Below, piece by piece: positions 8,454 through 16,266 of a stretch of 44,721 nt of DNA (within the stretch, counting starts at the first letter, position 1; every line of letters starts with the position of its first letter). This stretch comes from Acidobacteriota bacterium. Its GTDB lineage: Bacteria > Acidobacteriota > Polarisedimenticolia > JACPZX01. The DNA is taken from the NCBI GenBank assembly GCA_016195325.1, contig JACPZX010000122.1, positions 1-44,721 of the forward strand, in the 5' to 3' direction. The position numbers and the translations under genes are program-made. The notes beneath the pieces were generated by a model. The model was given only the letters and a program-made list of their open reading frames with translations. It was not told the DNA's origin and did no database searches.

Positions 8454-9229
8454 GGGAGTTCCCCATCGTGGCGCGGAACATCGCGGCCGAGCCGGCCCAG
8501 ACGGCGAGGGCGGCCGGCAGCGCGGCCGCGGGGAGGGCCGAGACGGCGACGGCGACCACGGCGGCGGGGATCGCGGCCCGGAGGGCGAGCTGCTTCGCCG
8601 ACGGGAGGGGCGAGGGAAGGAGAAGGCGGTGATGGATCATCTTCCCCTCGATGGCGTCCATCCACGCCCCCTCGAGACGACCGGTGTCCTCGACGCGCAT
8701 CAGCCAGAACGGGAAGTGGATCAGCTCGACGCTCGTCGCGGCGCGCCAGCCGCGCGACGCGGCGCGCGCGCAGCGCCTCCTCGGCGAGCGACGGCGGCAG
8801 CACCCTCAGGACGGCGTGCCCGCTCCCCGACGCCCCCGCGGCCCCCTCGGCAGGGGGCTCGAACGGCTTGAGATCGGCAGGAGGGAGGAAGGGGGCCTCG
8901 AGCCTCTCCTCGCCGATGGACGCCGCGAGGAGCGCGAAGGTCTCGTCCCCCTCGGGGGTCGTCCCCTCGAAGCGAACGAACGGGAGGAGGTAGCAGTCCC
9001 CCTCGATGCGTCCCGGGCGAAGGATCGCGCGGCGTCGCAGGTGGTTGCGGAGACGGTCGGCCGCCATCGCCATCGTGACGACGGGGGCGGCCGCGCGGTG
9101 CTTCAGGACCACCGGGCCGAGCTGGTAAAGGGTCTCGTCGCACGAGCCGCAGCGCATCGCCCCCGCGAGGGGGCGGATCTCCCCGGAGCAGGAGGGGCAG
9201 CGCGCGGGCTGGACGGCCGGTTGCGTCAT
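8446..9229 (-). pseudogene. Zinc-ribbon membrane protein, frameshifted (paralogue 1)
   Basis: Two reading frames together make one protein like its downstream neighbour. From 9229 the first frame gives a zinc ribbon (CPSC ... CGSC) and a domain ending in PPSLAEEALRAR. From about 8760 a second frame continues with AASRGWRAATSVELIHFPFW, the D-type loop and two membrane helices, ending at 8446. The switch falls in a run of five GC units at 8762-8771. Either one extra base or loss of one GC unit would explain it. Read without the shift, the first frame runs on to 8270 as Arg-rich nonsense. It could be a real disruption, phase variation or an assembly error. A TATACT -10-like element lies at 9283-9288 on the minus strand. 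Confidence 0.72.
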
Positions 9230-9350
9230 CTCAGGAGGGGCGTCTCCATCCTCGTGAGCTCCGGGCTTCCGCGAGGGGAGCCAGTATAGGACGGCCCGGG
9301 GCCCGAGGCATTGCGCTCTTCACCCGATCAGGGTACGTTCCGCCCGACCC

Positions 9351-9938
9351 ATGAAGTGCTCGGAGGTCAGGCCGTTGCCGGAATCTCCAACGCTGGACGA
9401 CAGGGAGCTGATCGACGCGTTCGTCCAGGGTGAGCCGGCTGCCGTCCGGACGATCGATTCCTGGATCGCGGCCGTCCTCCACTCGGAGTTCCTGTCGCTG
9501 AGGGCGGAATGGGACGACCTGCGGCAGGAGACCAGGGTCAGGGTGTTCGCCAACCTGAGCCGATCGAGGTTCGTCGGCCGCTCCTCGCTGAGGACGTACG
9601 TCCACCGCATCGCGAAGAACGTCTGCATCGACGCGAGCCGCCTCGCGTGGCGCCATCACGAGAAACCGGGAGCCGTCGACGCGCGTAGAGGCCCCAGCAC
9701 ACGGGAAGCGTCCGACCAGTCGATCGCCCGCGATCTCGTCCGCAAGATCCTGCACGACCTCCAGGACTCGGACCGGCAGCTCATCTCGATGGTCTTTCAC
9801 GAACACTATTCGTATTCGGAGGTCGCCCGCAAGCTCGGAATCTCGGAAGGCGCCGTGAAAACCCGCATGTCGCGCTGCAAGGATCGGCTGGTGGCGGGGG
9901 GACGCCGGCTCCTCGACGGGAAGGGGCGTGTGCCGTGA
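9351..9938 (+). CDS. ECF-type RNA polymerase sigma factor
   Basis: 195 residues, the usual ECF length. Region 2 spans about residues 25-100 (DDLRQETRVRVFANL, then FVGRSSLRTYVHRIAKNVCID). Region 4 spans about 130-185, with the helix-turn-helix YSEVARKLGISEGAVKTRMS that contacts the -35 element. It directs RNA polymerase to a dedicated promoter set. The stop codon overlaps the GTG of the following anti-sigma gene (GTGA), the classic coupling for this pair. Confidence 0.93.
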   Translation: MKCSEVRPLPESPTLDDRELIDAFVQGEPAAVRTIDSWIAAVLHSEFLSLRAEWDDLRQETRVRVFANLSRSRFVGRSSLRTYVHRIAKNVCIDASRLAWRHHEKPGAVDARRGPSTREASDQSIARDLVRKILHDLQDSDRQLISMVFHEHYSYSEVARKLGISEGAVKTRMSRCKDRLVAGGRRLLDGKGRVP

Positions 9939-10642
9939 GCCGCAAGCGCTGCAACCACGAGGCGAACGCAATGATCCCGTGGTACGTGAATGGCAGCCTC
10001 GAGGGGGACGAGGAGGCCGCGGTCCGGCTCCATCTCGATGGCTGCGAGATCTGCGAGGCGGAGACGGAGGTCCTCTCCCGCATCGCGCGCGAGATCGGCG
10101 AACAGGTCGATGCTCCGTTCGCCCCTCCCCCCGGACGCGCCGCCGGCGCCTCCCCGCGCGTAGGCTGGCTCGTCGCCGCGCTCCTGCTCGTCCCGGCGGG
10201 GCTCGGGATCTGGTGGGCCGCCCTGGGATTCCCCGGGATCACCCGGGAGGAAGGCGGCGCGGAGATCCGGCTCCCCCGGCTCCGGCGCGACGCGGAGATG
10301 AGAACGAGCGTGGTCCTGAGCCTCCCCACCCTCACGCGCGCCGAGGGGTCGATCCCGACGTTTGTCGTGCGCGAGGGGGCCGAGCTCGCGACCATCACGT
10401 TCACTCCCCCCCTGAACGCGGAGGCGGAGTTCACGATCGAGCTGCACGCCCCGGACGGCCGGCTCCTCGCCCGACGCGACGGGAAGCTCCTCCTCGACGC
10501 GATGGGACGGAGCACGTACACCTTGCCCGCGGCGCTGCTCGGAACCGCCGGTGACTACTCCCTGGTCGTCACGGAACGGCCGGCTTCGGGAGCCGAGCGG
10601 CCGTACGAGTATCGGTTTCGCGTCGAGGCGTCGGAGGAGTGA
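9935..10642 (+). CDS. Membrane anti-sigma factor with zinc-binding N-terminus
   Basis: 235 residues. The N-terminal 60 residues have the ZAS (anti-sigma zinc finger) pattern: an upstream CNHEA and then HLDGCEIC, the HxxxCxxC motif. A single transmembrane helix at about 70-93 (VGWLVAALLLVPAGLGIWWA) is followed by about 140 residues of mostly beta-strand outside the cytoplasm. It would hold the adjacent sigma factor at the membrane until a signal arrives. The start is GTG, overlapping the sigma stop by four bases. The external domain is not one I recognise. Confidence 0.9.
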   Translation: MSRKRCNHEANAMIPWYVNGSLEGDEEAAVRLHLDGCEICEAETEVLSRIAREIGEQVDAPFAPPPGRAAGASPRVGWLVAALLLVPAGLGIWWAALGFPGITREEGGAEIRLPRLRRDAEMRTSVVLSLPTLTRAEGSIPTFVVREGAELATITFTPPLNAEAEFTIELHAPDGRLLARRDGKLLLDAMGRSTYTLPAALLGTAGDYSLVVTERPASGAERPYEYRFRVEASEE

Positions 10643-10659
10643 GGACAACCGGCGCGTTT

Positions 10660-10687
10660 CCCCGCGCCGCCCGACGGCGGCGCGGGG
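10660..10687. terminator. Perfect 12-bp hairpin between convergent genes
   Basis: CCCCGCGCCGCC and GGCGGCGCGGGG pair perfectly around the tetraloop CGAC. The hairpin lies in the 55-bp gap between the anti-sigma gene (plus) and the subtilisin gene (minus), where a bidirectional terminator would sit. No T-tract follows on either strand. Confidence 0.6.
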
Positions 10688-10697
10688 GCCGAGCGCT

Positions 10698-12719
10698 TCA
10701 GCAGCTGCAGGCGCCAGACGGGCACGGGTCCGGAGCGCCGCACGTGGCGTCGGGAGCGCACGTGTAGTTGCAACACCCACCGGCGCCGCACGTATCGTTG
10801 AAGGTGCACCGCGACCCCTCCCCGGCGCAGTAGCTCACGACGCAGGGGCCGCACGCGGGCTGAATCGTCCACGCGGCATTGCTCAGGTCGGATCCGGTGA
10901 ACATCGCGGGGTCCTGGGCGACCACTTTGAGGAAGGCCTGCGTCGTCGTCGGTCCGGTCACCGTCCAGTTGTACGACCCCGTGTTGGGCACGCCGAGCGC
11001 GATCGTCTGGAAGGGTCCGCCCGACCCGCTGCGGGAGAGCAGGAGGTCCACTTTGGGGACGCACCCTCCAGTCTCCGACGCCGTCCACGTGATTGTCCGG
11101 ACCTCGTTGATCGAGACCGTGGTGCTGCCGTTCGGCCAGAGGACCTGCGCGACCGGAGCCCCCACCGTCTGGCTGGGATTGTAGAGCGACGGGCAGTAGT
11201 CGCAGGCATCGGGGACGCCGTCGAGATCTGCGTCGGCCGGGCTGGTGCTCACCTTCGCCACGGCGCAGTTGGCGTTGAGACGCCCGTTGCTCACCATCTT
11301 TCCCTGCAGCGAAGGACGCCGCTCCGCCGACGCGAGAAGGACGCTCTTGAGCTCAGTGAGGGTGATCGTGGGTTTGATTGCCCGCAGGAGCGCCGCCGTG
11401 CCGGCGACTATGGGAGCGGCCATCGACGTCCCCGTGTCGTACTCGTACGTGTGGGCGACATCAACGAGCGTGCAGCCGTCCTCGTCGGTGGTGAACACCG
11501 GGTTCCACGTCGTCGTGATCATGTTGACGCCAGGGGCGGCCAGATCCACGACGGTGGCGCCGTAGTTGCCGTAGAGCGCGTCGTTGGGATCGGACCCGGC
11601 TACGGCAATGACGTTGGCAAGATCGTACGCCGCGGGATAGTACCGGTTCTTCGCCGCGAGGGCGTCCTCATCATTCCCGTTGTTTCCCGAGGACGCGACG
11701 AACGCAATCCCCTGCAGGCCGGCGGCGTTGATGGCATCGTAGAGCGTCTGAGAACAGATCCCGGTTCCATGGGCTGGGCACGGGGGGGGGATCTCCCAGG
11801 AGGCGTCGATGATGTTCGCGCCCATCGTCCTCGCGTAGTTGATGGAATTGACGTACCTGTCCACGGTCCCGGCGGATTCCCCGAGCGCGACGTTCTTGAG
11901 CGCCATGAGCTTCACGTTCCAGCTCACCCCGGCGATCCCAATACCATTGTTCCCGACGGCTCCTATCAAGCCGGCCACGAGAGTCCCATGTCGCGGCATG
12001 AAAGGGCACGCGCCGGGGAAGAAACTTCCGATGGCGGGATAGGGGATGGGATTTCCGTCACCGTCACCGAAATCGTAGCCGTGGACATCGTCGACGTACC
12101 CATTCTGGTCGTCATCGATTCCGTTCGTCTCTTTTCCACCTCCGCTCTCACCCTGATTTGTCCAGATGTTGGCGGCGAGATCCGGATGGTTGTAGTCGAT
12201 GCCCGAGTCGACGACCGCGACGACGACGCTGGAGCTCCCGGTGCCGGCGTTCCAGGCGAGATCGGCGTCGATGTCCGCGTCGGGGGTTCCGGTGATGACC
12301 CCGGGCTCGTATGCCTGCCCGGTATTCCTCAGCCCCCACTGATTGCCGAAGTTGGGATCATTCGGGATGGTCGCCGGGACGACGTAGTAGTTCGGCTCGG
12401 CGTATTCCACCCCTGGCCTCCGGCTCATCCGCCCGATGGCGTCCTCGACGCTCACTCCCGGGCCGAGCTTCCAGTGCTCCGCCCCGCTCGGGAACTTCTT
12501 GAGCGGAAGGGCATTAAGCTCCGCGAGCGCGCTCGCTCGCGCCAATCCCACTCCCGAGGGCTTGAATCGGATCAACACCTCGCCGGGAACGAAGTTGGTT
12601 GCCTCGCCGGGACCGGCGGTCGTCGCGGCCGCGGCGGCCGGGGTCCCTCGCGGGACGGTGACGCCGATGAGCAACGCGCAGACGACGAAACAGACGGCAG
12701 CGATCGAGATTCGCGACAT
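10698..12719 (-). CDS. Secreted subtilisin-like (S8) serine protease with Cys-rich C-terminus
   Basis: 673 residues. A signal peptide (SIAAVCFVVCALLIGVTV) is followed by an I9-like propeptide (FVPGEVLIRFKPS ... VEYAEPNYYV). The peptidase domain has all three catalytic motifs: Asp near 171 in VVDSGIDYNHPD, His near 242 in RHGTLVAGLIG, and Ser near 432 in GTSMAAPIVAG. Next come a calcium-type loop (DADLDGVPDACDYCP), an Ig-like domain (about 530-610) and a tail of about 55 residues unusually rich in cysteine. The ATG follows AGGAGGAGACGCC. A TPR-CHAT gene ends 129 bp upstream on the same strand. The tail may cap, anchor or auto-inhibit the enzyme; that is a guess. Confidence 0.94.
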   Translation of the reverse strand: MSRISIAAVCFVVCALLIGVTVPRGTPAAAAATTAGPGEATNFVPGEVLIRFKPSGVGLARASALAELNALPLKKFPSGAEHWKLGPGVSVEDAIGRMSRRPGVEYAEPNYYVVPATIPNDPNFGNQWGLRNTGQAYEPGVITGTPDADIDADLAWNAGTGSSSVVVAVVDSGIDYNHPDLAANIWTNQGESGGGKETNGIDDDQNGYVDDVHGYDFGDGDGNPIPYPAIGSFFPGACPFMPRHGTLVAGLIGAVGNNGIGIAGVSWNVKLMALKNVALGESAGTVDRYVNSINYARTMGANIIDASWEIPPPCPAHGTGICSQTLYDAINAAGLQGIAFVASSGNNGNDEDALAAKNRYYPAAYDLANVIAVAGSDPNDALYGNYGATVVDLAAPGVNMITTTWNPVFTTDEDGCTLVDVAHTYEYDTGTSMAAPIVAGTAALLRAIKPTITLTELKSVLLASAERRPSLQGKMVSNGRLNANCAVAKVSTSPADADLDGVPDACDYCPSLYNPSQTVGAPVAQVLWPNGSTTVSINEVRTITWTASETGGCVPKVDLLLSRSGSGGPFQTIALGVPNTGSYNWTVTGPTTTQAFLKVVAQDPAMFTGSDLSNAAWTIQPACGPCVVSYCAGEGSRCTFNDTCGAGGCCNYTCAPDATCGAPDPCPSGACSC

Positions 12720-12848
12720 GGCGTCTCCTCCTGATCGACGGCGAGCGGAGCCGACACCGCGGTGTGCGGACGCCCGAACTCAGCGACACCGATTCCGGTG
12801 GATTGGTCGGGTGGAAGAGACGAAAGGTTACAGGGAGTAGGAGCCGTC

Positions 12849-15800
12849 CTACTTCCAATCCCCCGCCGCGACGAAAGCCCCCCAGTAGAACGGGTGCGTC
12901 GTCACACCGGCGCGGCGGCGCGTGTCGATCACGCGAAGGCTCGCATTGCGGACTGCGTCGACGGTCGAAGCGTCCTTCAGCCGGTTCTCGTACAGGCTCC
13001 TGACCCAATCGCGAGCGGCATGGTCTTCCACGGCCCAGAGGCTCATGATGACCGTTCGGACACCGGCGACCTGGACGGTCCTGCGAAGCCCGAACACCCC
13101 TTCGCCGGACTGCACGGGACCCACCCCGGTGCCGCACGCGGAGAGAACGGCCCACTCCACGCCTCGGAGATCCATCCCGGCAATCTCCTGCGCGGTGAGG
13201 ATCCCGTCGCCCCGACCTCGCCGCTCGGACCGCTCCTCCCGCCGATTCGCCCCGGCGAGGGCGAGGCCTGTGCGGATCAAGGGATCCTCGTCGATGAACC
13301 GCGCGTTGAGTCCCGACGTGATCGGCAGTCTGTCGCTGTCGTCCTCGTGCTCGCCCGAGCAGTTCGAAACGGAGTAGGCATGGGTCGCGATGTGGATGAC
13401 CCGCCGCCCGACCGCGTGGCTCTTGAACTTCTCCACGCTCGCATCGGCTCCGAGAAGCTCGATGACAGGCTCGCCATTTGCCCCGTCAGGCGGCCGGGCG
13501 CGCGTCCTGAAGAGGCTCGCCACCTCGTCGGCCTCGGCCCGCGAGCCGGGAAGCGGGCCGAACCTGAGGGTCCGGAAATCCGCGCACGCCGAACGAGCGC
13601 TCGGCGGCTCCGCGCGCTCCGCACCCATCCCGCTCGGGCCTGAAGCGACGGTCGCCGGCCCGGACGCAGCCGCCGGTCCTCCCGTGCCCGCGTCGTAGTC
13701 GGGCGCACCGAGAATCAGCATTCCGCGCGCGGTCGTCGTCGCCACGGCATCGACCCTCGAGGCGTAGCGAACAAGATCCCTCTCGGCCGACAGGTAGTGA
13801 ATGCGCGGAGTCGATTCGACCAGATACGACTTGTTCCCGATGGGGAGCGCCGCGAACGAAACGAGGTTGATGGAACCATCGGGCACGATCAGAACCGTTC
13901 CCGCGCCGCGGATGGCTCGGGCGATCGGATCCCATATGGCTTTCCGGAGAGCTGTCCCGGCGGTCCGGTACTTCTTCAGCGATTCGGGCGTCTCGGGGGG
14001 CGCATCCAATTCCTTTCGCCATCCCTTGACGAGCGCGTCAATCCGAGCCGCCGGACCCAGCGGGATCATCGCGGTCCCGCCTCGGCTCTTCCCGAGGGCC
14101 AGCGCCGCGTACGAGCGCACGCGCGGGGGTGGCGGAACGCCCGGCGTGTCGCGACCGGCAACTTGCCCGAATGAGACGTACGCGACCAGGACGGTGTCCG
14201 AGGGCAGAGCCGACACGAGCTGAGGCACGTCAACGGCGGCGGACGCTTCCCCGGTGCCCCCTCCATCGCTCCGGCTCGCGAGCGCACGCTCGGCGCGCTC
14301 CACGGCCAGCCGAGCGGCCGCCAGGCTGGCGCGGTACGACTCGCCCTCGCTTGGTGCAGCACCCTTGATGACGAGTCGCTCGAGCTGGACCTGTGTCCTT
14401 TCGAGCTCATCGAACAGCGGGCGCATCTCGCTCGATTCGGACGCGAGGGCGACGCGGTGCCTCCGCGCCATCTCGTCGAGGACGAGCGCCCGCGACGAAA
14501 TCAGGGCGTCCCATGCCCTCTCGACGTCTTCCGTGCCGGCCTCCGATCGGCGCTGGCTCGCGAGCACGGAGAAAGCCAGATCGATGCCGGAGCTCCGAAC
14601 CGTCTGGTACCGCAGCGCCTCGCGCTCCGATTGGCGGCGGGAGACCCGCCGGAGGTGCTCGCGAGCGATCTGCTCGGAGTTCAGCGCGGTCGTGAGCGCC
14701 GCGGTGGAATCGCCCGAGGCCCACTGGATCCATCCGAGAAGGCTCAGCGATTCGGCCATCTCAGGGTGCAGCGGTCCGAAAGTCTTCTCCCGGTTGGCGA
14801 GGGCCCGATCGACCAGCCGGCGCGCCTCCGCATAGGCTCCCTGGTGGTACAGAAGGCCCGCCATCTCGACGAGCACGTACGCAACGTCAGGGTGATCCTC
14901 GCCGAGCGCATTCTCCCTCAGCTTCAGGGCGCGGCGGAACGCGGCCATGGCCGAGGCGTCGTCCCCGAGAGTCTCGTAGAGGCGGCCGAGGTTCTCGAGG
15001 GGCGACGCGAGACGCGGATCGTCGGGCCCGTTGGCTTCCTCCCGGATCGCGATGGACTTCTCGTATCGTTCGCGCGCCGCTCGGTACTCCCCCTGGCTCT
15101 GGAGCGCGTCCGCGAGAGTGGAGAGCGAGGCCGCGTATTCGGTACTCTCCGGTCCAGGTGACTTCTCGTAGATCGCCACCGCCCGCTCCGCGAGCGTGCG
15201 CGCTTCGTCGTCGTTTCCCAGCCTCACCAGGGTCAGAGAGAGGTTTCTCAGGCCGGTGGCCACATTGACGGAGTCGGCGCCGTACACCGTCTCGAAGATC
15301 GCGACGCTGTGCTCGAGGTGATCGCGCGCCGCCGGCCAGTCGTCGAGCGAGACGAACAGGGCGCCGAGCGCATTCTCGCTCCTCGCGACGGAGGCGTCGT
15401 CCGGCCCGTGCACCGCGATGTTCACCTGCAGGTCTCGCTCCAGCTCGCGCAGCGCCTCGTCGTACCTTCCTAGCATGATGTGGCAGGCGGCGACGTAGGT
15501 ATCGGGAATCGGCCGCTGCTCCGGCGGTGCCTGGGCATCGAGGATTTCGTGGCGCCGCTCGAACGCGATCAGCGCACCGTCGTAGTCGCTGTGGCGCTGG
15601 AGGAGCATGCCCAGATCGTAAAGAAATGGAGCGAGCGCCGGGTCGTCGTGGGAGGTTGCCCGCTCCGCCACGTCGATCGCCCTCTCGTACAACTGCCTCG
15701 CATCCGCGAATCCTCCCGCGACGGCCCTCACGCTGCCGACGATCGCCAGGCTGGAGCCGAGCTTGAGACCCTCCGGCGGGTCGCTCGTCTCCCGGATCGA

Positions 15801-16139
15801 CACGAGGCGCTCGGCCAGCGCGGCGACTTGCGGGTCTTTCTGCTTCCCCTCGCGCCACAGCGCGCGGATCAGCTGTTCGATGGCGTCGGCGGTCGCGCTC
15901 GCGTCGGGTCCCTCCGCGGCTTCCCTCTCCGAGAGGAGGGCGCGCGCGGACGATTCCGCGTCCGCGAATTTCCCCGCGGACATGAGCTGCCGGATCGCCT
16001 CGAGCTCGGCGGCGACAGGGGATGTGTCCGAGCCCTCGGCGGCCGTGGCCGCACGATCTTCGGGCGCGCACGGGGAGGCGCCCGACAGCGGGGCCAGGAG
16101 GACCATCATCGACGTGATCGTGACAAAAGCTCGGCGCAC
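12849..16139 (-). CDS. Exported TPR-CHAT (caspase-like) protein
   Basis: About 1,096 residues from the GTG at 16139. That start places a signal-type segment (RRAFVTITSMMVLLAPLSGA) right at the N-terminus; an in-frame start at 16238 would add 33 residues. A long TPR array covers roughly residues 110-520, then a helical region, then a CHAT domain over the last 300 or so residues. The caspase-like His-Cys pair is present: His in VIHIATHAYS (near 920) and Cys in VLSACGTGVGPVQSGEG (near 1000). The family end, SLWAVEDHAARDWVRSLYENR, is also complete. CHAT domains are clan CD peptidases, normally Arg/Lys- or otherwise site-specific. The substrate is unknown. The subtilisin gene lies directly downstream. 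Confidence 0.92.
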   Translation of the reverse strand: MRRAFVTITSMMVLLAPLSGASPCAPEDRAATAAEGSDTSPVAAELEAIRQLMSAGKFADAESSARALLSEREAAEGPDASATADAIEQLIRALWREGKQKDPQVAALAERLVSIRETSDPPEGLKLGSSLAIVGSVRAVAGGFADARQLYERAIDVAERATSHDDPALAPFLYDLGMLLQRHSDYDGALIAFERRHEILDAQAPPEQRPIPDTYVAACHIMLGRYDEALRELERDLQVNIAVHGPDDASVARSENALGALFVSLDDWPAARDHLEHSVAIFETVYGADSVNVATGLRNLSLTLVRLGNDDEARTLAERAVAIYEKSPGPESTEYAASLSTLADALQSQGEYRAARERYEKSIAIREEANGPDDPRLASPLENLGRLYETLGDDASAMAAFRRALKLRENALGEDHPDVAYVLVEMAGLLYHQGAYAEARRLVDRALANREKTFGPLHPEMAESLSLLGWIQWASGDSTAALTTALNSEQIAREHLRRVSRRQSEREALRYQTVRSSGIDLAFSVLASQRRSEAGTEDVERAWDALISSRALVLDEMARRHRVALASESSEMRPLFDELERTQVQLERLVIKGAAPSEGESYRASLAAARLAVERAERALASRSDGGGTGEASAAVDVPQLVSALPSDTVLVAYVSFGQVAGRDTPGVPPPPRVRSYAALALGKSRGGTAMIPLGPAARIDALVKGWRKELDAPPETPESLKKYRTAGTALRKAIWDPIARAIRGAGTVLIVPDGSINLVSFAALPIGNKSYLVESTPRIHYLSAERDLVRYASRVDAVATTTARGMLILGAPDYDAGTGGPAAASGPATVASGPSGMGAERAEPPSARSACADFRTLRFGPLPGSRAEADEVASLFRTRARPPDGANGEPVIELLGADASVEKFKSHAVGRRVIHIATHAYSVSNCSGEHEDDSDRLPITSGLNARFIDEDPLIRTGLALAGANRREERSERRGRGDGILTAQEIAGMDLRGVEWAVLSACGTGVGPVQSGEGVFGLRRTVQVAGVRTVIMSLWAVEDHAARDWVRSLYENRLKDASTVDAVRNASLRVIDTRRRAGVTTHPFYWGAFVAAGDWK

Positions 16140-16266
16140 GCGTCCCCCCCCCGCGGGGCAAGGAGAGTCTACCGGCGGTTCCGCAGCCAGCATTGCGATG
16201 ACGGGAATACGGTGAACCACGCGGAAGCGCCATGTCAATCCGCGGGCGGCGATTGGCAGGAGATAG

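Noticed and set aside
8270-9229. Uninterrupted 319-codon reading of the first zinc-ribbon gene
   Set aside because: After about residue 155 the translation becomes Arg-rich and unlike the paralogue; the similarity continues in another frame.
12849-16139. TPR-CHAT protein as a CRISPR type III-E (Craspase) component
   Set aside because: No repeat array, no gRAMP/Cas7-11 gene, and the protein appears to be exported.
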